A stretch of DNA of 64,000 bases from Chloroherpeton thalassium ATCC 35110 (GCF_000020525.1 NC_011026.1:2586001-2650000); one strand, 5' to 3'; counted from the first letter of the stretch, positions 48,611-56,562 are shown. Translations and numbers: made by a program. Notes: generated from the letters alone by a model not told the origin.

Positions 48611-48626
48611 TTATGTAAAGTCAATA
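48611..48626 (-). promoter_or_regulatory. GACTTTACATAA upstream element, copy A
   Basis: On the minus strand TTGACTTTACATAA lies about 82 bases upstream of the SDR start. The same twelve bases recur upstream of the RHH gene (52381-52392) and the DUF4404 gene (53154-53165). TTGACT could be a -35 box. Confidence 0.5.
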
Positions 48627-48699
48627 GCCGATAAATAGCAGGGGAGTATGAACGAATCTCGGTTATTGTGGGGGATTGAGCGCCGAGCGTTTAGAATAG

Positions 48700-49305
48700 T
48701 TAGTGGCCAGTCATCGCGATTTGATGTGAGAAAAGCGAAAAGCGAACACTAAAAACCATCACAGCATCAACTATGGCGTGAAAGAAAATGATGGAATAAA
48801 GATCACGATATAGAAAGTAGCTTAACGACCAGCTTGCCGCTATCATTAATTGAAATGGCATAAAAAGGCTTCTGTAGAATGCTTTGTCGGGAGTGTGAAT
48901 AGTGTGATCTGGTAAAATATTTAGCCAAAAAAGTCCATGAATCAAGCCCGAGTAGATCATAAACATAAAAAAACCAGCAAGGAAAAGCATGACCTTGTTG
49001 GTTGAGATTTTTCCGGCAGCTTTTTCACCAAATTTGAAAAGCGTAAAGAAAATAAACGTCTCACAAATCCCGTTTCCGATCGCGAAAATAACAACTGTTA
49101 AAACATCTAATTGCCTATCTCCAAAGTAAGTTGAATTACTATAAACAATTGAATTTCCGATAATTATAATAGCTGTGCTAATAATCAACGCAACTCTTTT
49201 TAAGTCAAAATTTTTGTTAAAATTAGTCAATTCATCACGCAAAAAAATCAATCCTGTTATCAAGCCAATCAGCCAGTAAATATAAATCTGAATATCAGCA
49301 CTCAT
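48700..49305 (-). CDS. Multi-spanning membrane protein, CPBP-like
   Basis: This 201-residue protein has about six hydrophobic segments. The stretch GNGICETFIFFTLFKFGEK, then SGLIHGLFWLN and IIFFHAIVDAVM place a glutamate, a histidine and an HxxxD in an order that resembles CPBP (CAAX-protease-like) membrane proteins. The canonical EExxxR is not present. Protease activity is therefore doubtful. The upstream spacer holds TTGACTTGCAT, a weaker relative of the element seen at the SDR gene. Function is unknown. Confidence 0.6.
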   Translation of the reverse strand: MSADIQIYIYWLIGLITGLIFLRDELTNFNKNFDLKRVALIISTAIIIIGNSIVYSNSTYFGDRQLDVLTVVIFAIGNGICETFIFFTLFKFGEKAAGKISTNKVMLFLAGFFMFMIYSGLIHGLFWLNILPDHTIHTPDKAFYRSLFMPFQLMIAASWSLSYFLYRDLYSIIFFHAIVDAVMVFSVRFSLFSHQIAMTGH

Positions 49306-49421
49306 CTTGTGTTATTCTGTTTTATGATTTGTTTCTAATGGAATTTAAAGCGCTTTAAGATAATGCAAGTCAAGAAGATAATCAATTAGAAATCCAACCA
49401 AAATGGGCTCAAATAGAGCCC

Positions 49422-50297
49422 TTATTTGGCGATTTGCAGTTCAGCGTGATATGAACTTCTTACAAGTGGCGCTGATTGGATATGCTTAAAACCCAATGAT
49501 TCGGCAGTGCGCTTGAAGCTCTCAAATTCATCAGGAGAAACATAGCGATCTACCGAAAGGTGTATTTTAGTTGGTTGTAAATATTGTCCAATGGTTACAA
49601 TATCGCAATCAATGCTCCTTAAATCTTTGAGAACTTCACGAACTTCATCATTTGATTCCCCAAATCCAACCATCAAGCCAGACTTTGTCGTAAGGCCGTA
49701 AGTCTTTTTTGCATAATCAAGTAACTTTAGTGATCTGTGATACTTTGCCTGCGGCCGAACAGTGGGATAGAGGCGGGGAGCAGTTTCAATATTGTGATTT
49801 AGAATTTCAGGCTTGGTTTCTAAAACAAGATCAATCGCCTCATTATCTCCTTGAAAATCAGGAATAAGTGCTTCAATGGTTGCCGTCGGATTTGCTTTTC
49901 TAATTTCGGTAATTGTCTCAGCCCAGATCCTTGCGCCGCCATCTTTTAGCTCATCTCTGTTCACGCTCGTAATAACAACATGCTTTAAGCGCATAAGACG
50001 AACGCTTTCCGCCACACGTTTTGGTTCGTCTTTATCTAAAACAGGAGGACGACCGGTTTTGATAGCGCAAAAGCCACAGGAACGCGTGCATGTATCACCT
50101 AAAATCATAATTGTTCCAGTGCCTGCTGCCCAACACTCTGAGATGTTTGGGCAGCGAGCTTCTTCGCATACGGTATGGAGCTGATTCGTGTGGATAATGT
50201 CTTTTAATTCGCGATACTTTTTGCCTGATGGGAGGCCGACTTTTAGCCAGGATGGTCTTTGGTATTCTCTTTTATTTTTCACGGATTTTCTTTCCAT
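49422..50297 (-). CDS. lipA: Lipoyl synthase
   Basis: This 291-residue radical-SAM enzyme inserts two sulfurs into octanoyl groups of lipoyl domains. The auxiliary cluster cysteines lie in [13 protein letters not shown] and the radical-SAM cluster in [10 protein letters not shown]. The C-terminal VRSSYHAE supplies the conserved serine ligand. The start is ATG 50297; a TTG precedes it by one codon. It lies downstream of the E2 gene, whose lipoyl domain is a direct substrate. Confidence 0.96.
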   Translation of the reverse strand: MERKSVKNKREYQRPSWLKVGLPSGKKYRELKDIIHTNQLHTVCEEARCPNISECWAAGTGTIMILGDTCTRSCGFCAIKTGRPPVLDKDEPKRVAESVRLMRLKHVVITSVNRDELKDGGARIWAETITEIRKANPTATIEALIPDFQGDNEAIDLVLETKPEILNHNIETAPRLYPTVRPQAKYHRSLKLLDYAKKTYGLTTKSGLMVGFGESNDEVREVLKDLRSIDCDIVTIGQYLQPTKIHLSVDRYVSPDEFESFKRTAESLGFKHIQSAPLVRSSYHAELQIAK

Positions 50298-50352
50298 CAA
50301 ACTTATTTTAAGTCATTTAAAAACAAATATATAAACGGTGTATCTCATGCGT

Positions 50353-51696
50353 TTAAATCTGGGAATTTTCACTATAACCTTCAAGATGTTTGACGAGTGT
50401 TTGAAGAAAAGTTCCGGCCAGTGCGCCGTCAATGATTCGGTGGTCATATGAAAGCGATAAATACATGATTGAGCGAACAACAATTGCATCAGTTCCATCA
50501 TCCAAAGTGCGCACAACAGGGCGCTTAACAATCGCACCTGTTCCCAGAATGGCCACTTGTGGCTGGTTGATGATTGGAGAGCCAAAAAGATTTCCTGTCG
50601 TTCCGTAATTTGTTAAGGTAAATGTTCCGCCTTGAATATCGTCTGGGTGCAATTTTCTTTGTCGCGCCTTCGTTGCGAGTTCGTAAATAAACCTTGCAAG
50701 ACCAACCAAATTCATCTCATCGGCATTTTTAATCACAGGGACAATTAATCCCGCATCGCCACTTTCTCCAAGCGCGACGGCGATACCAAAATTGATATAC
50801 TTTTTAAGAATAATCTTGTCACCATCAACCGATGCATTTACAGTTGGGAATTGCTTTAGTGTTTTGATGCACGCATCAACAAAAAACGGGGTGAAGGTAA
50901 GTTTTACGCCATTTGCTTTTAAAAATGATTCTTTTCTGGATTCTACTAACTGAACCAAACCTGTTACATCTGCCTCAGAAACCGAAGTGACGTGCGCAGA
51001 AGTGCGTTTCGAATGGACCATATGCTCCGAGATCAATTTTCGGATATTGTCCATTTGTATAATCTCCGTTCGCTCTGAAGCATGATGCGAAATTGTAGCA
51101 TGCTTCAGAGACTCTGCTTGTGGAGCATTTTCTTTTATTGGTCGCTTTTCTGTGGAAGCATAGCTCTGTGCTGATGCTTTTTTGTTAGCCAGATAAGAAA
51201 GAATATCTGTTTTTGATAGCCGATTTCCTGCTCCGGTTCCAGGAATCACCTCTAATTCATCTATTGAGACGCCTTCTTTTTGAGCTATACTCATAACAAC
51301 AGGGGAGTAGAATCTCGTTTTTTCTTGTGCTCCCGAGCCTGATTTTTTTTCTAATGAGGCACTTGTCGGCATTTCTGGTTCTGGAGCAGTTACTTCTTTT
51401 ACTTGGGCTTCTTTTGGTTTCGGAGCATTTTCTAGTGATTCAGAAGCCTCGCCAACTGCTGTTTCAATTTTGGCAATCACTTCGCCAACCGGAACAACCT
51501 CATTTTCTGCGAAAAGAATTTCAACTAATACGCCGCTCTCGCTTGCAGGAACTTCAGCATCTACTTTATCTGTGGCTATATCTAAAATATTCTCATCTTT
51601 CTCAACTTTGTCGCCGGCTTTCTTGTGCCATTTTAAGATCGTGCCTTCCATAATGCTTTCGCCCATTTTGGGCATAACCATTTCGATTATTGACAT
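50353..51696 (-). CDS. 2-oxoacid dehydrogenase E2 (dihydrolipoamide acyltransferase)
   Basis: This 447-residue E2 core has one lipoyl domain (residues 1-78, lipoyl lysine K44 in ATDKVDAEV) and an A/P/E-rich linker. The peripheral subunit-binding domain is near 132-172 (VVMSIAQKEGVSIDEL ... NRLSKTDILSYL). The catalytic domain ends with SYDHRIIDGALAGTF, containing the HxxxDG active site. It is probably pyruvate or branched-chain specific; sequence alone does not tell. lipA follows 55 bases downstream, and lpdA (E3) is at 23 kb. Confidence 0.93.
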   Translation of the reverse strand: MSIIEMVMPKMGESIMEGTILKWHKKAGDKVEKDENILDIATDKVDAEVPASESGVLVEILFAENEVVPVGEVIAKIETAVGEASESLENAPKPKEAQVKEVTAPEPEMPTSASLEKKSGSGAQEKTRFYSPVVMSIAQKEGVSIDELEVIPGTGAGNRLSKTDILSYLANKKASAQSYASTEKRPIKENAPQAESLKHATISHHASERTEIIQMDNIRKLISEHMVHSKRTSAHVTSVSEADVTGLVQLVESRKESFLKANGVKLTFTPFFVDACIKTLKQFPTVNASVDGDKIILKKYINFGIAVALGESGDAGLIVPVIKNADEMNLVGLARFIYELATKARQRKLHPDDIQGGTFTLTNYGTTGNLFGSPIINQPQVAILGTGAIVKRPVVRTLDDGTDAIVVRSIMYLSLSYDHRIIDGALAGTFLQTLVKHLEGYSENSQI

Positions 51697-51762
51697 TCGT
51701 TTATATTTTTTGTGGTTTAAAAAACATTTTCTGCTTCTAAAAACAATAGAGAATATAACCCA

Positions 51763-51891
51763 ATGAAATTCACATATAAAACCCCCAAAGCAGAGAAGCC
51801 TTACGGGTTTTTGTATATGGTGGTTAGTGCTTTGCTGCTTTATGTTTATTTCATGGCGCTATTTTTTATGCCCATGATATTTATGGGGTAA
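51763..51891 (+). CDS. Possible 42-residue single-span membrane protein
   Basis: This short plus-strand frame starts at an ATG and ends in TAA. It has a basic N terminus (MKFTYKTPKAEKPYG) and a hydrophobic helix of about 25 residues (FLYMVVSALLLYVYFMALFF). The spacer would otherwise be empty. Its end overlaps the 3' end of the convergent RHH gene by 33 bases. There is a purine-rich AGAG about 12 bases upstream. It has the form of a real small membrane protein, but there is no homology evidence. Confidence 0.45.
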   Translation: MKFTYKTPKAEKPYGFLYMVVSALLLYVYFMALFFMPMIFMG

Positions 51892-52245
51892 TCCATTTTT
51901 AGTTTCGTTTTGACTACGAGAGTCTGCCTGTTCGGAAGAAAAATGCTCCGAGATTGTTTTATGTAGATTTAATATTTTTTCTAACTCTTGATAAGAGATT
52001 TTTTGTTCTGATAGCAGTCGAAGTTTGTTTTTGTCTTCATTAGATAGGTAAGTGGCGTTGGTACTTTTTCCATAAAGTAAAGCTGCTCCCATATCTGGTT
52101 TGGTTGCAATCTCTTTATAGGTTCTCAGAGCATTTCTGAGTAACACAGCCTTCGGTTGACCTTCCAGTTCGGCCTGAGCTTCGTACCAATTTGCTATATC
52201 CTCAGATACCATAACAGGAAGGTATTTTGTTAATTTTTTTGCCAT
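51859..52245 (-). CDS. Small protein with a ribbon-helix-helix-like N terminus
   Basis: This 128-residue protein begins MAKKLTKYLPVMVSEDIANW, followed by helix-rich AELEGQPKAVLLRNALRTYK. That is the layout of a ribbon-helix-helix DNA-binding or CopG-like domain. The rest is charged and probably helical, with a histidine-rich tail (HKYHGHKK). It is AT-rich. The GACTTTACATAA element is 136 bases upstream. No toxin partner is visible. Confidence 0.5.
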   Translation of the reverse strand: MAKKLTKYLPVMVSEDIANWYEAQAELEGQPKAVLLRNALRTYKEIATKPDMGAALLYGKSTNATYLSNEDKNKLRLLSEQKISYQELEKILNLHKTISEHFSSEQADSRSQNETKNGLPHKYHGHKK

Positions 52246-52380
52246 TTTTATTAGCTTGTTTAATTCTGTTATTTATTAACAATGTCGCGAGCGTGATAAA
52301 ATATGATAAATACAAACAAGACGAACAAAAGGGAAAATTCTTTTAATTTCATCTTATAGATTTAAGTTTTATAATATAAA

Positions 52381-52396
52381 TTATGTAAAGTCAAAG
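52381..52396 (-). promoter_or_regulatory. GACTTTACATAA upstream element, copy B (promoter-like)
   Basis: Read on the minus strand, TTGACTTTACATAA is followed by TTTATATTATAAAAC. This gives a TTGACT -35 and a TATAAA-like -10 at about 15-17 bases. It faces the RHH gene. Confidence 0.55.
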
Positions 52397-52406
52397 ATAG
52401 GAGAAA

Positions 52407-52760
52407 TCATCTTTTTTCAAGTTCTTCACGTAGCTTCTTTGGGATGTTCTGTACAACAAGATGATATGAATTTTGAATCAATTCCTTTAGGAGGTTGTTG
52501 GGGATATTTGTTTTTGTTGCGACGGTGATCCAATGTTTTTTGTTCATGTGGTGGCCGGGCGAGATAGCATCGAACCTTTCGCGAAGTTCGATACAATCTT
52601 CAGGCTTGCACTTTAAGTTGATTGACTCAAATCGATCGATGTTCGTTAAGGCGAACATCTTCCCTTTTACCTTGAACACGAGCGTGCTTTCGTCAAACGG
52701 AAAGTCTTCGGTAGCACCGTTGAAGCTCAAGCAATATTGGCGAAATGTCTCGAGGTTCAT
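52407..52760 (-). CDS. YjbR/MmcQ-family protein
   Basis: This 117-residue protein matches the DUF419 (YjbR/MmcQ) fold: MNLETFRQYCLSFNGATEDF, PFDESTLVFKVKGKMFALT, and GHHMNKKHWITVAT near the C terminus. These small proteins have a double-wing DNA-binding-like fold, but no biochemical role is settled. It starts 17 bases after the DUF4404 stop and is probably co-transcribed with that gene. Confidence 0.85.
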   Translation of the reverse strand: MNLETFRQYCLSFNGATEDFPFDESTLVFKVKGKMFALTNIDRFESINLKCKPEDCIELRERFDAISPGHHMNKKHWITVATKTNIPNNLLKELIQNSYHLVVQNIPKKLREELEKR

Positions 52761-52777
52761 TGCGATACAAGTGTGTT

Positions 52778-53062
52778 TTAGAACCCCATATTTGCTAAAC
52801 TGTCTAACACGTGCTTCATAACGATAACCAAGTCAGGATGAGAGTCTTCAAACGCCTCAATTGCGTCAGTGAGTTTCTCAGTCAAGCTTTCATGATGCTC
52901 CTCTGACGAGGCACTGCCCGCCGAATCAAGTATGTTTTCAATATCCTCTTGAACACTGCTAAGTAGTGCCTTTGAGGCATCATCAATCGAGTTTTTTTCA
53001 GTACCGCTGGAGAGTTCTTTATGAAGCTTTTCCAACATGTCGCGAATTTCTTGCTTTTCCAT
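52778..53062 (-). CDS. DUF4404-family small protein
   Basis: This 94-residue acidic, fully helical protein has the DUF4404 features: IRDMLEKLHKELSSG at the N terminus, and LTDAIEAFEDSHPDLVIVMK with a hydrophobic end (LDSLANMGF). Its function is unknown. It heads a two-gene unit with the YjbR protein. The GACTTTACATAA element lies about 92 bases upstream. Confidence 0.75.
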   Translation of the reverse strand: MEKQEIRDMLEKLHKELSSGTEKNSIDDASKALLSSVQEDIENILDSAGSASSEEHHESLTEKLTDAIEAFEDSHPDLVIVMKHVLDSLANMGF

Positions 53063-53401
53063 GAGTAAAGTTTGATTAAGGTTGTTTAAGTCTCAGGCTT
53101 ATTAAAATACGAAGAGAATTTATGTAAAAATTAAAAAAAACGAATACCAGTTTATTATGTAAAGTCTTTGTTTTATAATTATAAATAACGGAAAATTATT
53201 AAAAAATATCGGAATTTTTATTCCCCGAAAAGACGGGCTTTTCGAAATTGCTCCAGGACTAAAAACCAATAAAGATATGTTTTTACTTATGCTCCCTATA
53301 CTTATCGGCAAATTTGCATTTATGCACTTTTTAGATATTGCTTATCTTTAAAAGACGATAACAGATCCTTTCTCACTTATAGAAAATAAGCCTCATTAAA
53401 T
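53063..53401. other. Divergent AT-rich spacer with element copy C
   Basis: These 339 bases lie between the divergent DUF4404 and methyltransferase genes. On the minus strand GACTTTACATAA occurs at 53154-53165. A CGAAAAG/CTTTTCG hairpin lies at 53226-53244. Two TGCTCC words are at 53249 and 53290. No gene is apparent. Confidence 0.5.
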
Positions 53402-54016
53402 ATGGAAAATAAATTTGATCGATCAGCCAAAGATTGGGACAACAATCCGGTTCGTGTGAAAATTGCAGAAAAGGCAATCCAAGAATTGCGCCACAGGGTC
53501 TCCCCTGCTCCAGATATACAAGTTTTGGATTACGGTACGGGCACGGGGTTGATGCTTTTAGGCATTCAGCCATATGCGGCGCATGTGACAGGAATGGATA
53601 GCTCGCTTGGAATGCTTGATGTGCTGCGTGGAAAAATAAAAGCGGCAGAAATTACGAATGTGGATGTCTTGCATCACAATATAGAAACGGAGGAATTGCC
53701 AAAAGAGGCATTTCATCTTGTACTTAGCAATATGACGCTCCATCACATTGCAGACACAGAAATGTTTCTGAGAAAGGTGTATCACGCACTGAAATCAGGT
53801 GGCAGCTGCTGTATCACCGATTTGGAAACTGAAGATGGCTCTTTTCATCATGAGCCGGATAATTCCATCAAGCATTTAGGCTTTGATAAAAACGAACTGG
53901 CCAAGCATTTTGAGGCAACTGGCTTTGAGGTGCTCCATCTTGACACTTTCCACGAGGTCGTTCGCGAAACCGGTCGACGCTACCCGCTCTTTATGGCGAT
54001 CGCAAAAAAGAATTAG
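53402..54016 (+). CDS. Class I SAM-dependent methyltransferase
   Basis: This 204-residue protein has SAM motif I VLDYGTGTGLMLLGIQ, acidic end of beta-2 VTGMDSSLGML, and motif IV LVLSNMTLHHIADTE with post-motif GGSCCITDLETEDG. It is of the Methyltransf_11/25 type. The substrate is not evident. The start region FDRSAKDWDNNPVRVKIA is typical of small-molecule methyltransferases in anaerobes. The stop codon's G begins a palindrome, GGAGCATGCTCC. Confidence 0.85.
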   Translation: MENKFDRSAKDWDNNPVRVKIAEKAIQELRHRVSPAPDIQVLDYGTGTGLMLLGIQPYAAHVTGMDSSLGMLDVLRGKIKAAEITNVDVLHHNIETEELPKEAFHLVLSNMTLHHIADTEMFLRKVYHALKSGGSCCITDLETEDGSFHHEPDNSIKHLGFDKNELAKHFEATGFEVLHLDTFHEVVRETGRRYPLFMAIAKKN

Positions 54017-54027
54017 GAGCATGCTCC
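54016..54027. repeat. Palindrome GGAGCATGCTCC
   Basis: A perfect 12-base palindrome made of two head-to-head copies of the local GGAGCAT word lies at the methyltransferase stop codon. It is the right-hand limit of the region where that word is common. Confidence 0.7.
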
Positions 54028-54041
54028 TTATAAATAAAAAA

Positions 54042-54073
54042 GCAAACCGGAGTTCTCAGAACTCTCGGTTTGC
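54042..54073. terminator. Terminator between convergent genes at 54 kb
   Basis: The arms GCAAACCG and CGGTTTGC are extended by a GAGT/ACTC inner pairing, and in the minus direction they are followed by TTTTTTATTTA. This fits termination of the 52-residue gene. On the plus side it follows the methyltransferase gene by 25 bases. Confidence 0.75.
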
Positions 54074-54104
54074 ACATATATTGAATACCGTAAAGCGTTA
54101 AGGT

Positions 54105-54263
54105 TTACTTCGCTTCTTTCGGTGAAAACATGTTGCATCCGCCTTCAGCTTTGACATCTTTGCCAAAGCATTTTCCGTTTTCATCATCTACGCGCTGAAA
54201 CCCTCTGCAATCCTGGCACTGCTTTCCTTTTTCCGCAGGAAAGGTATATTTAACTTCTTCCAT
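54105..54263 (-). CDS. 52-residue four-cysteine protein
   Basis: This short frame has an ATG at 54263 and a TAA at 54105. It begins MEEVKYTFPAEKGKQC and contains four cysteines in the order C-x2-C-x11-C-x10-C (CQDCRGFQR ... GKCFGKD ... GGCNMF). The spacing suggests a single metal site, either zinc or a HiPIP-like Fe-S cluster as in small subunits of some glycyl-radical enzymes. A terminator follows and a thioredoxin-like gene is upstream. No function is assigned. Confidence 0.7.
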   Translation of the reverse strand: MEEVKYTFPAEKGKQCQDCRGFQRVDDENGKCFGKDVKAEGGCNMFSPKEAK

Positions 54264-54398
54264 TGTATAATTGACGTTTTATATTTGACAGTGATTTTTC
54301 TCCTGAGTGCTACCCTTCCGACAGGTAGCTGGCCAAATATAAAATGTTTCAAGCGATACACAAGCCTAAGCCGAAAAATTGCAGAAGACGAAACAGCC

Positions 54399-54785
54399 TT
54401 AAAGAAACGCAGAAATTTTCTCTTCAGGTTGAGGGCCGACGAGAAACTCCGCAATGACACCGTCTTTTACCAACACGGTGGACGGCGTTCCCATCACACC
54501 GAACTTCTGCGCAACACTGAACTCTTTGCGAGCATCAATCTTGAATACGTTTCTACTCTTCTTTTTGTATTTGTCGATGATGGGTGTCATGGGTTTGCAG
54601 GCAGCGCAGTTGTCAGAGTAAAAGTAAAACACCGTTGGCTTCCCCGTTTCTACGGCTTTGGCGTACTTCGATGGCAATTCAGGAACAGGCTTTCCTTTTT
54701 TGAAGCTCGTTTTCAAACGGATAAAAATCGGGGTGACGATAAAAAAAGCTAAAACACCGCCAAGAATGTACAAAATCACTTCCAT
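54399..54785 (-). CDS. Membrane-anchored thioredoxin-like protein
   Basis: This 128-residue protein has one N-terminal transmembrane helix (residues 3-22) and a thioredoxin fold. FYFYSDNCAACKPMTPIID carries the CAAC redox motif, and GVMGTPSTVLVKDG carries the cis-proline. A short basic linker joins the two. The domain orientation (probably cytoplasmic, since the linker KTSFKKGK is positive) is inferred. It is upstream of the four-cysteine protein gene. Confidence 0.85.
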   Translation of the reverse strand: MEVILYILGGVLAFFIVTPIFIRLKTSFKKGKPVPELPSKYAKAVETGKPTVFYFYSDNCAACKPMTPIIDKYKKKSRNVFKIDARKEFSVAQKFGVMGTPSTVLVKDGVIAEFLVGPQPEEKISAFL

Positions 54786-54945
54786 ATCAATATGAATCTA
54801 ATTAGGTTTCAAAGATGCTGTTCGCTTGGTTAAGACCACAAGATAACGATTGCCCTGAAATAAATTAAACATGCCGTTAGCGCTGGAAACACATCCCTCA
54901 TAATAGCTTTATTTTAAACCGTTACTTAAATACGATTTCCGCAAG

Positions 54946-55980
54946 TTATTCAGCGCTTTTCGCTGGTAGCATATCCTGATAGATTTTCGTGACTCCAATA
55001 GTTTTATGCCCTAAAAACTTTGAAAGTGTGTAAAGATCCATTTCGTTACTTAGTGAACGAATAGCATACGTATGTCGAGAAACTTGAAAACTAATACGCT
55101 TTTCCAAAGACGCTTCTTTTGCCCACGAGTTCAAGCAATTTTGGATTTCCGTACGCGACGGCAATAAAAATATCGGCTCATCAGAGCGTGACAGCGCTTC
55201 TACAATGCCGTTAGCCTTGCTTACTTGATTCAGAACTTGCTCGGCTTCGAGCGTTACCGGCAATGAATCTATACCACTGGGAATTTTTTGACCGAGTTCA
55301 ATAAAGCAATAATCGTGACTGCTCTTTTTGATGTTTTTCCAAGTGAGTGTTTCGAGCGATTGAAGGTTAAGTCCTGTGAAGCAAGCGAATAAAAAAGCAA
55401 GGCGAACGTTTTCGTTTTTACAAGGCGTCCGCTGTAAGCGCGCTAGCTCATCTTCCGAAAGAAAAACTCGCTCAGGCTGATTCTTTTTAATGTTTGGAAC
55501 ATGCGCAGCGGGATCTAAAGAAAGAATGCCTTCCTTCACGGCTTTTCTGAGTGCAGCTTTGATTTTGGAGAAATAGGTGTGCGCCGTGTTCGGAGAGACG
55601 CGCTCAAGCAAAAATGCTTTGAATTTCTCAAGCCATTCTTCATCAATGCCCGCAAAAGAAATTTGGCTCGAAAACTGCTTTAAATACTTCAACGTGTTGC
55701 GCCACGCTTTCTCTGTTTTCGGTTTTTCCTGCGCATGTTTTTCAAAATAAGCGACAAAATTTGATCGGCGCTTAAATGTTTGGGCAAAATTTTCGGGGTA
55801 TTCTTCAAGTTCTGTCAAGCGCTTCCTCATCATATCCTCAGCTTGGGCGCGCGCTTCTGCGTCGTCGGCATCGGCTTGGATGTCAAGAAACTCGTAGAAT
55901 CGCTTGCCGTTTGCATGAACATCCAAATAATATGAAATCTTGCCGGATGTTAAGTTTTTGGTTCTTAAAACGATAGACAT
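54946..55980 (-). CDS. Tyrosine recombinase with degenerate active site
   Basis: This 344-residue integrase-like protein has an N-terminal arm-binding region (1-75), a SAM-like core-binding domain (85-175) and a catalytic domain (185-340). The nucleophile tyrosine Y334 (VTKIYQDM), H325 (FLGHKT) and R302 (QVSRHTYA) are present. The first arginine is replaced by N205 (FTGLNLQSL), and the histidine of HxxR is Q299. Arg I is also missing in IntDOT-type recombinases, so activity cannot be excluded. No tRNA, cargo or matching att site was found. Two direct repeats lie upstream. Confidence 0.85.
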   Translation of the reverse strand: MSIVLRTKNLTSGKISYYLDVHANGKRFYEFLDIQADADDAEARAQAEDMMRKRLTELEEYPENFAQTFKRRSNFVAYFEKHAQEKPKTEKAWRNTLKYLKQFSSQISFAGIDEEWLEKFKAFLLERVSPNTAHTYFSKIKAALRKAVKEGILSLDPAAHVPNIKKNQPERVFLSEDELARLQRTPCKNENVRLAFLFACFTGLNLQSLETLTWKNIKKSSHDYCFIELGQKIPSGIDSLPVTLEAEQVLNQVSKANGIVEALSRSDEPIFLLPSRTEIQNCLNSWAKEASLEKRISFQVSRHTYAIRSLSNEMDLYTLSKFLGHKTIGVTKIYQDMLPAKSAE

Positions 55981-56352
55981 AAATACAGTTCCTTATTTCG
56001 TTACCTAAATCGGTTTTAAAATTCAGGTATCGGTTTGATAATCAACACCTTTATCTACCTAAACATTTTAAAATACAGGTATTTTCTAACTTATAGAAAG
56101 TGATGTTAATCGTTAAAAAAATTGAAAATCAATTCTTTTTTAGAAAAATCAATTGCAGTTGGTGGCGTTTTCAGTTTAAGTCGATGCGCAAGAAAATCAA
56201 TTCTACATTTGATCGCATTTGCCGATATGTAAGGCAAAAGAATGTCTTCATCTTTTAAGCAAAAAAACAAACAGTTTTTTGAAAAATCGGACAACTTTGC
56301 TATTCTCAGCAGGTCTTTTCAAGACATCGTTCTTTTTAATTTTGAGTTTTAT
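55981..56352. other. Intergenic region, integrase / cobalamin riboswitch
   Basis: These 372 bases hold the integrase promoter, the direct-repeat pair at 56002-56082 and the promoter for the riboswitch transcript. The minus-strand frame at 56106-56294 is low-complexity and not convincing. Confidence 0.45.
56002..56082. repeat. Pair of direct repeats upstream of the integrase
   Basis: Unit 1 (56002-56030) and unit 2 (56056-56082) both read TACCTAAA, a spacer, TTTTAAAAT, one variable base, CAGGTAT. They start 54 bases apart. The ACCT and AGGT ends make each unit weakly palindromic. Unit 2 is two bases shorter in the spacer. They begin 22 bases before the integrase start codon, so they may be operator or arm-type sites. 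Confidence 0.7.
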
Positions 56353-56562
56353 CTGGTGCCTGTTTTCACAGGGTAAAAGGGAATTGCGTGAAAATCGCAA
56401 GCTGTACCCGCAACTGTAAAATACATCTGTTTTTGAGTGAAAATTGCTGCTAAGCATTTTTCCTCATCAACCGCTAACCGCGCCACTGCGCTCGCCCACT
56501 CAAGGCTGCGTGGGAAGGCCGGCAAAGCATTTCCGGTAATAAGTCAGGAAACCTGCCAGATA
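56353..56562 (+). promoter_or_regulatory. Cobalamin riboswitch
   Basis: The sequence carries the class hallmarks in order: GGTGCC (56355), AAAAGGGAA (56375), GTGAAAATCGC, CCCGCAACTGTAA (56407), CCACTG, GGGAAGGC, and the B12 box AAGTCAGGAAACCTGCC (56541). It precedes the BtuB-like receptor, so adenosylcobalamin should repress receptor synthesis. Confidence 0.95.

Noticed and set aside
54285-54752. A 155-codon plus-strand frame opposite the thioredoxin-like gene
   Set aside because: The minus-strand protein has a CAAC motif and cis-proline, while this frame has none of its own.
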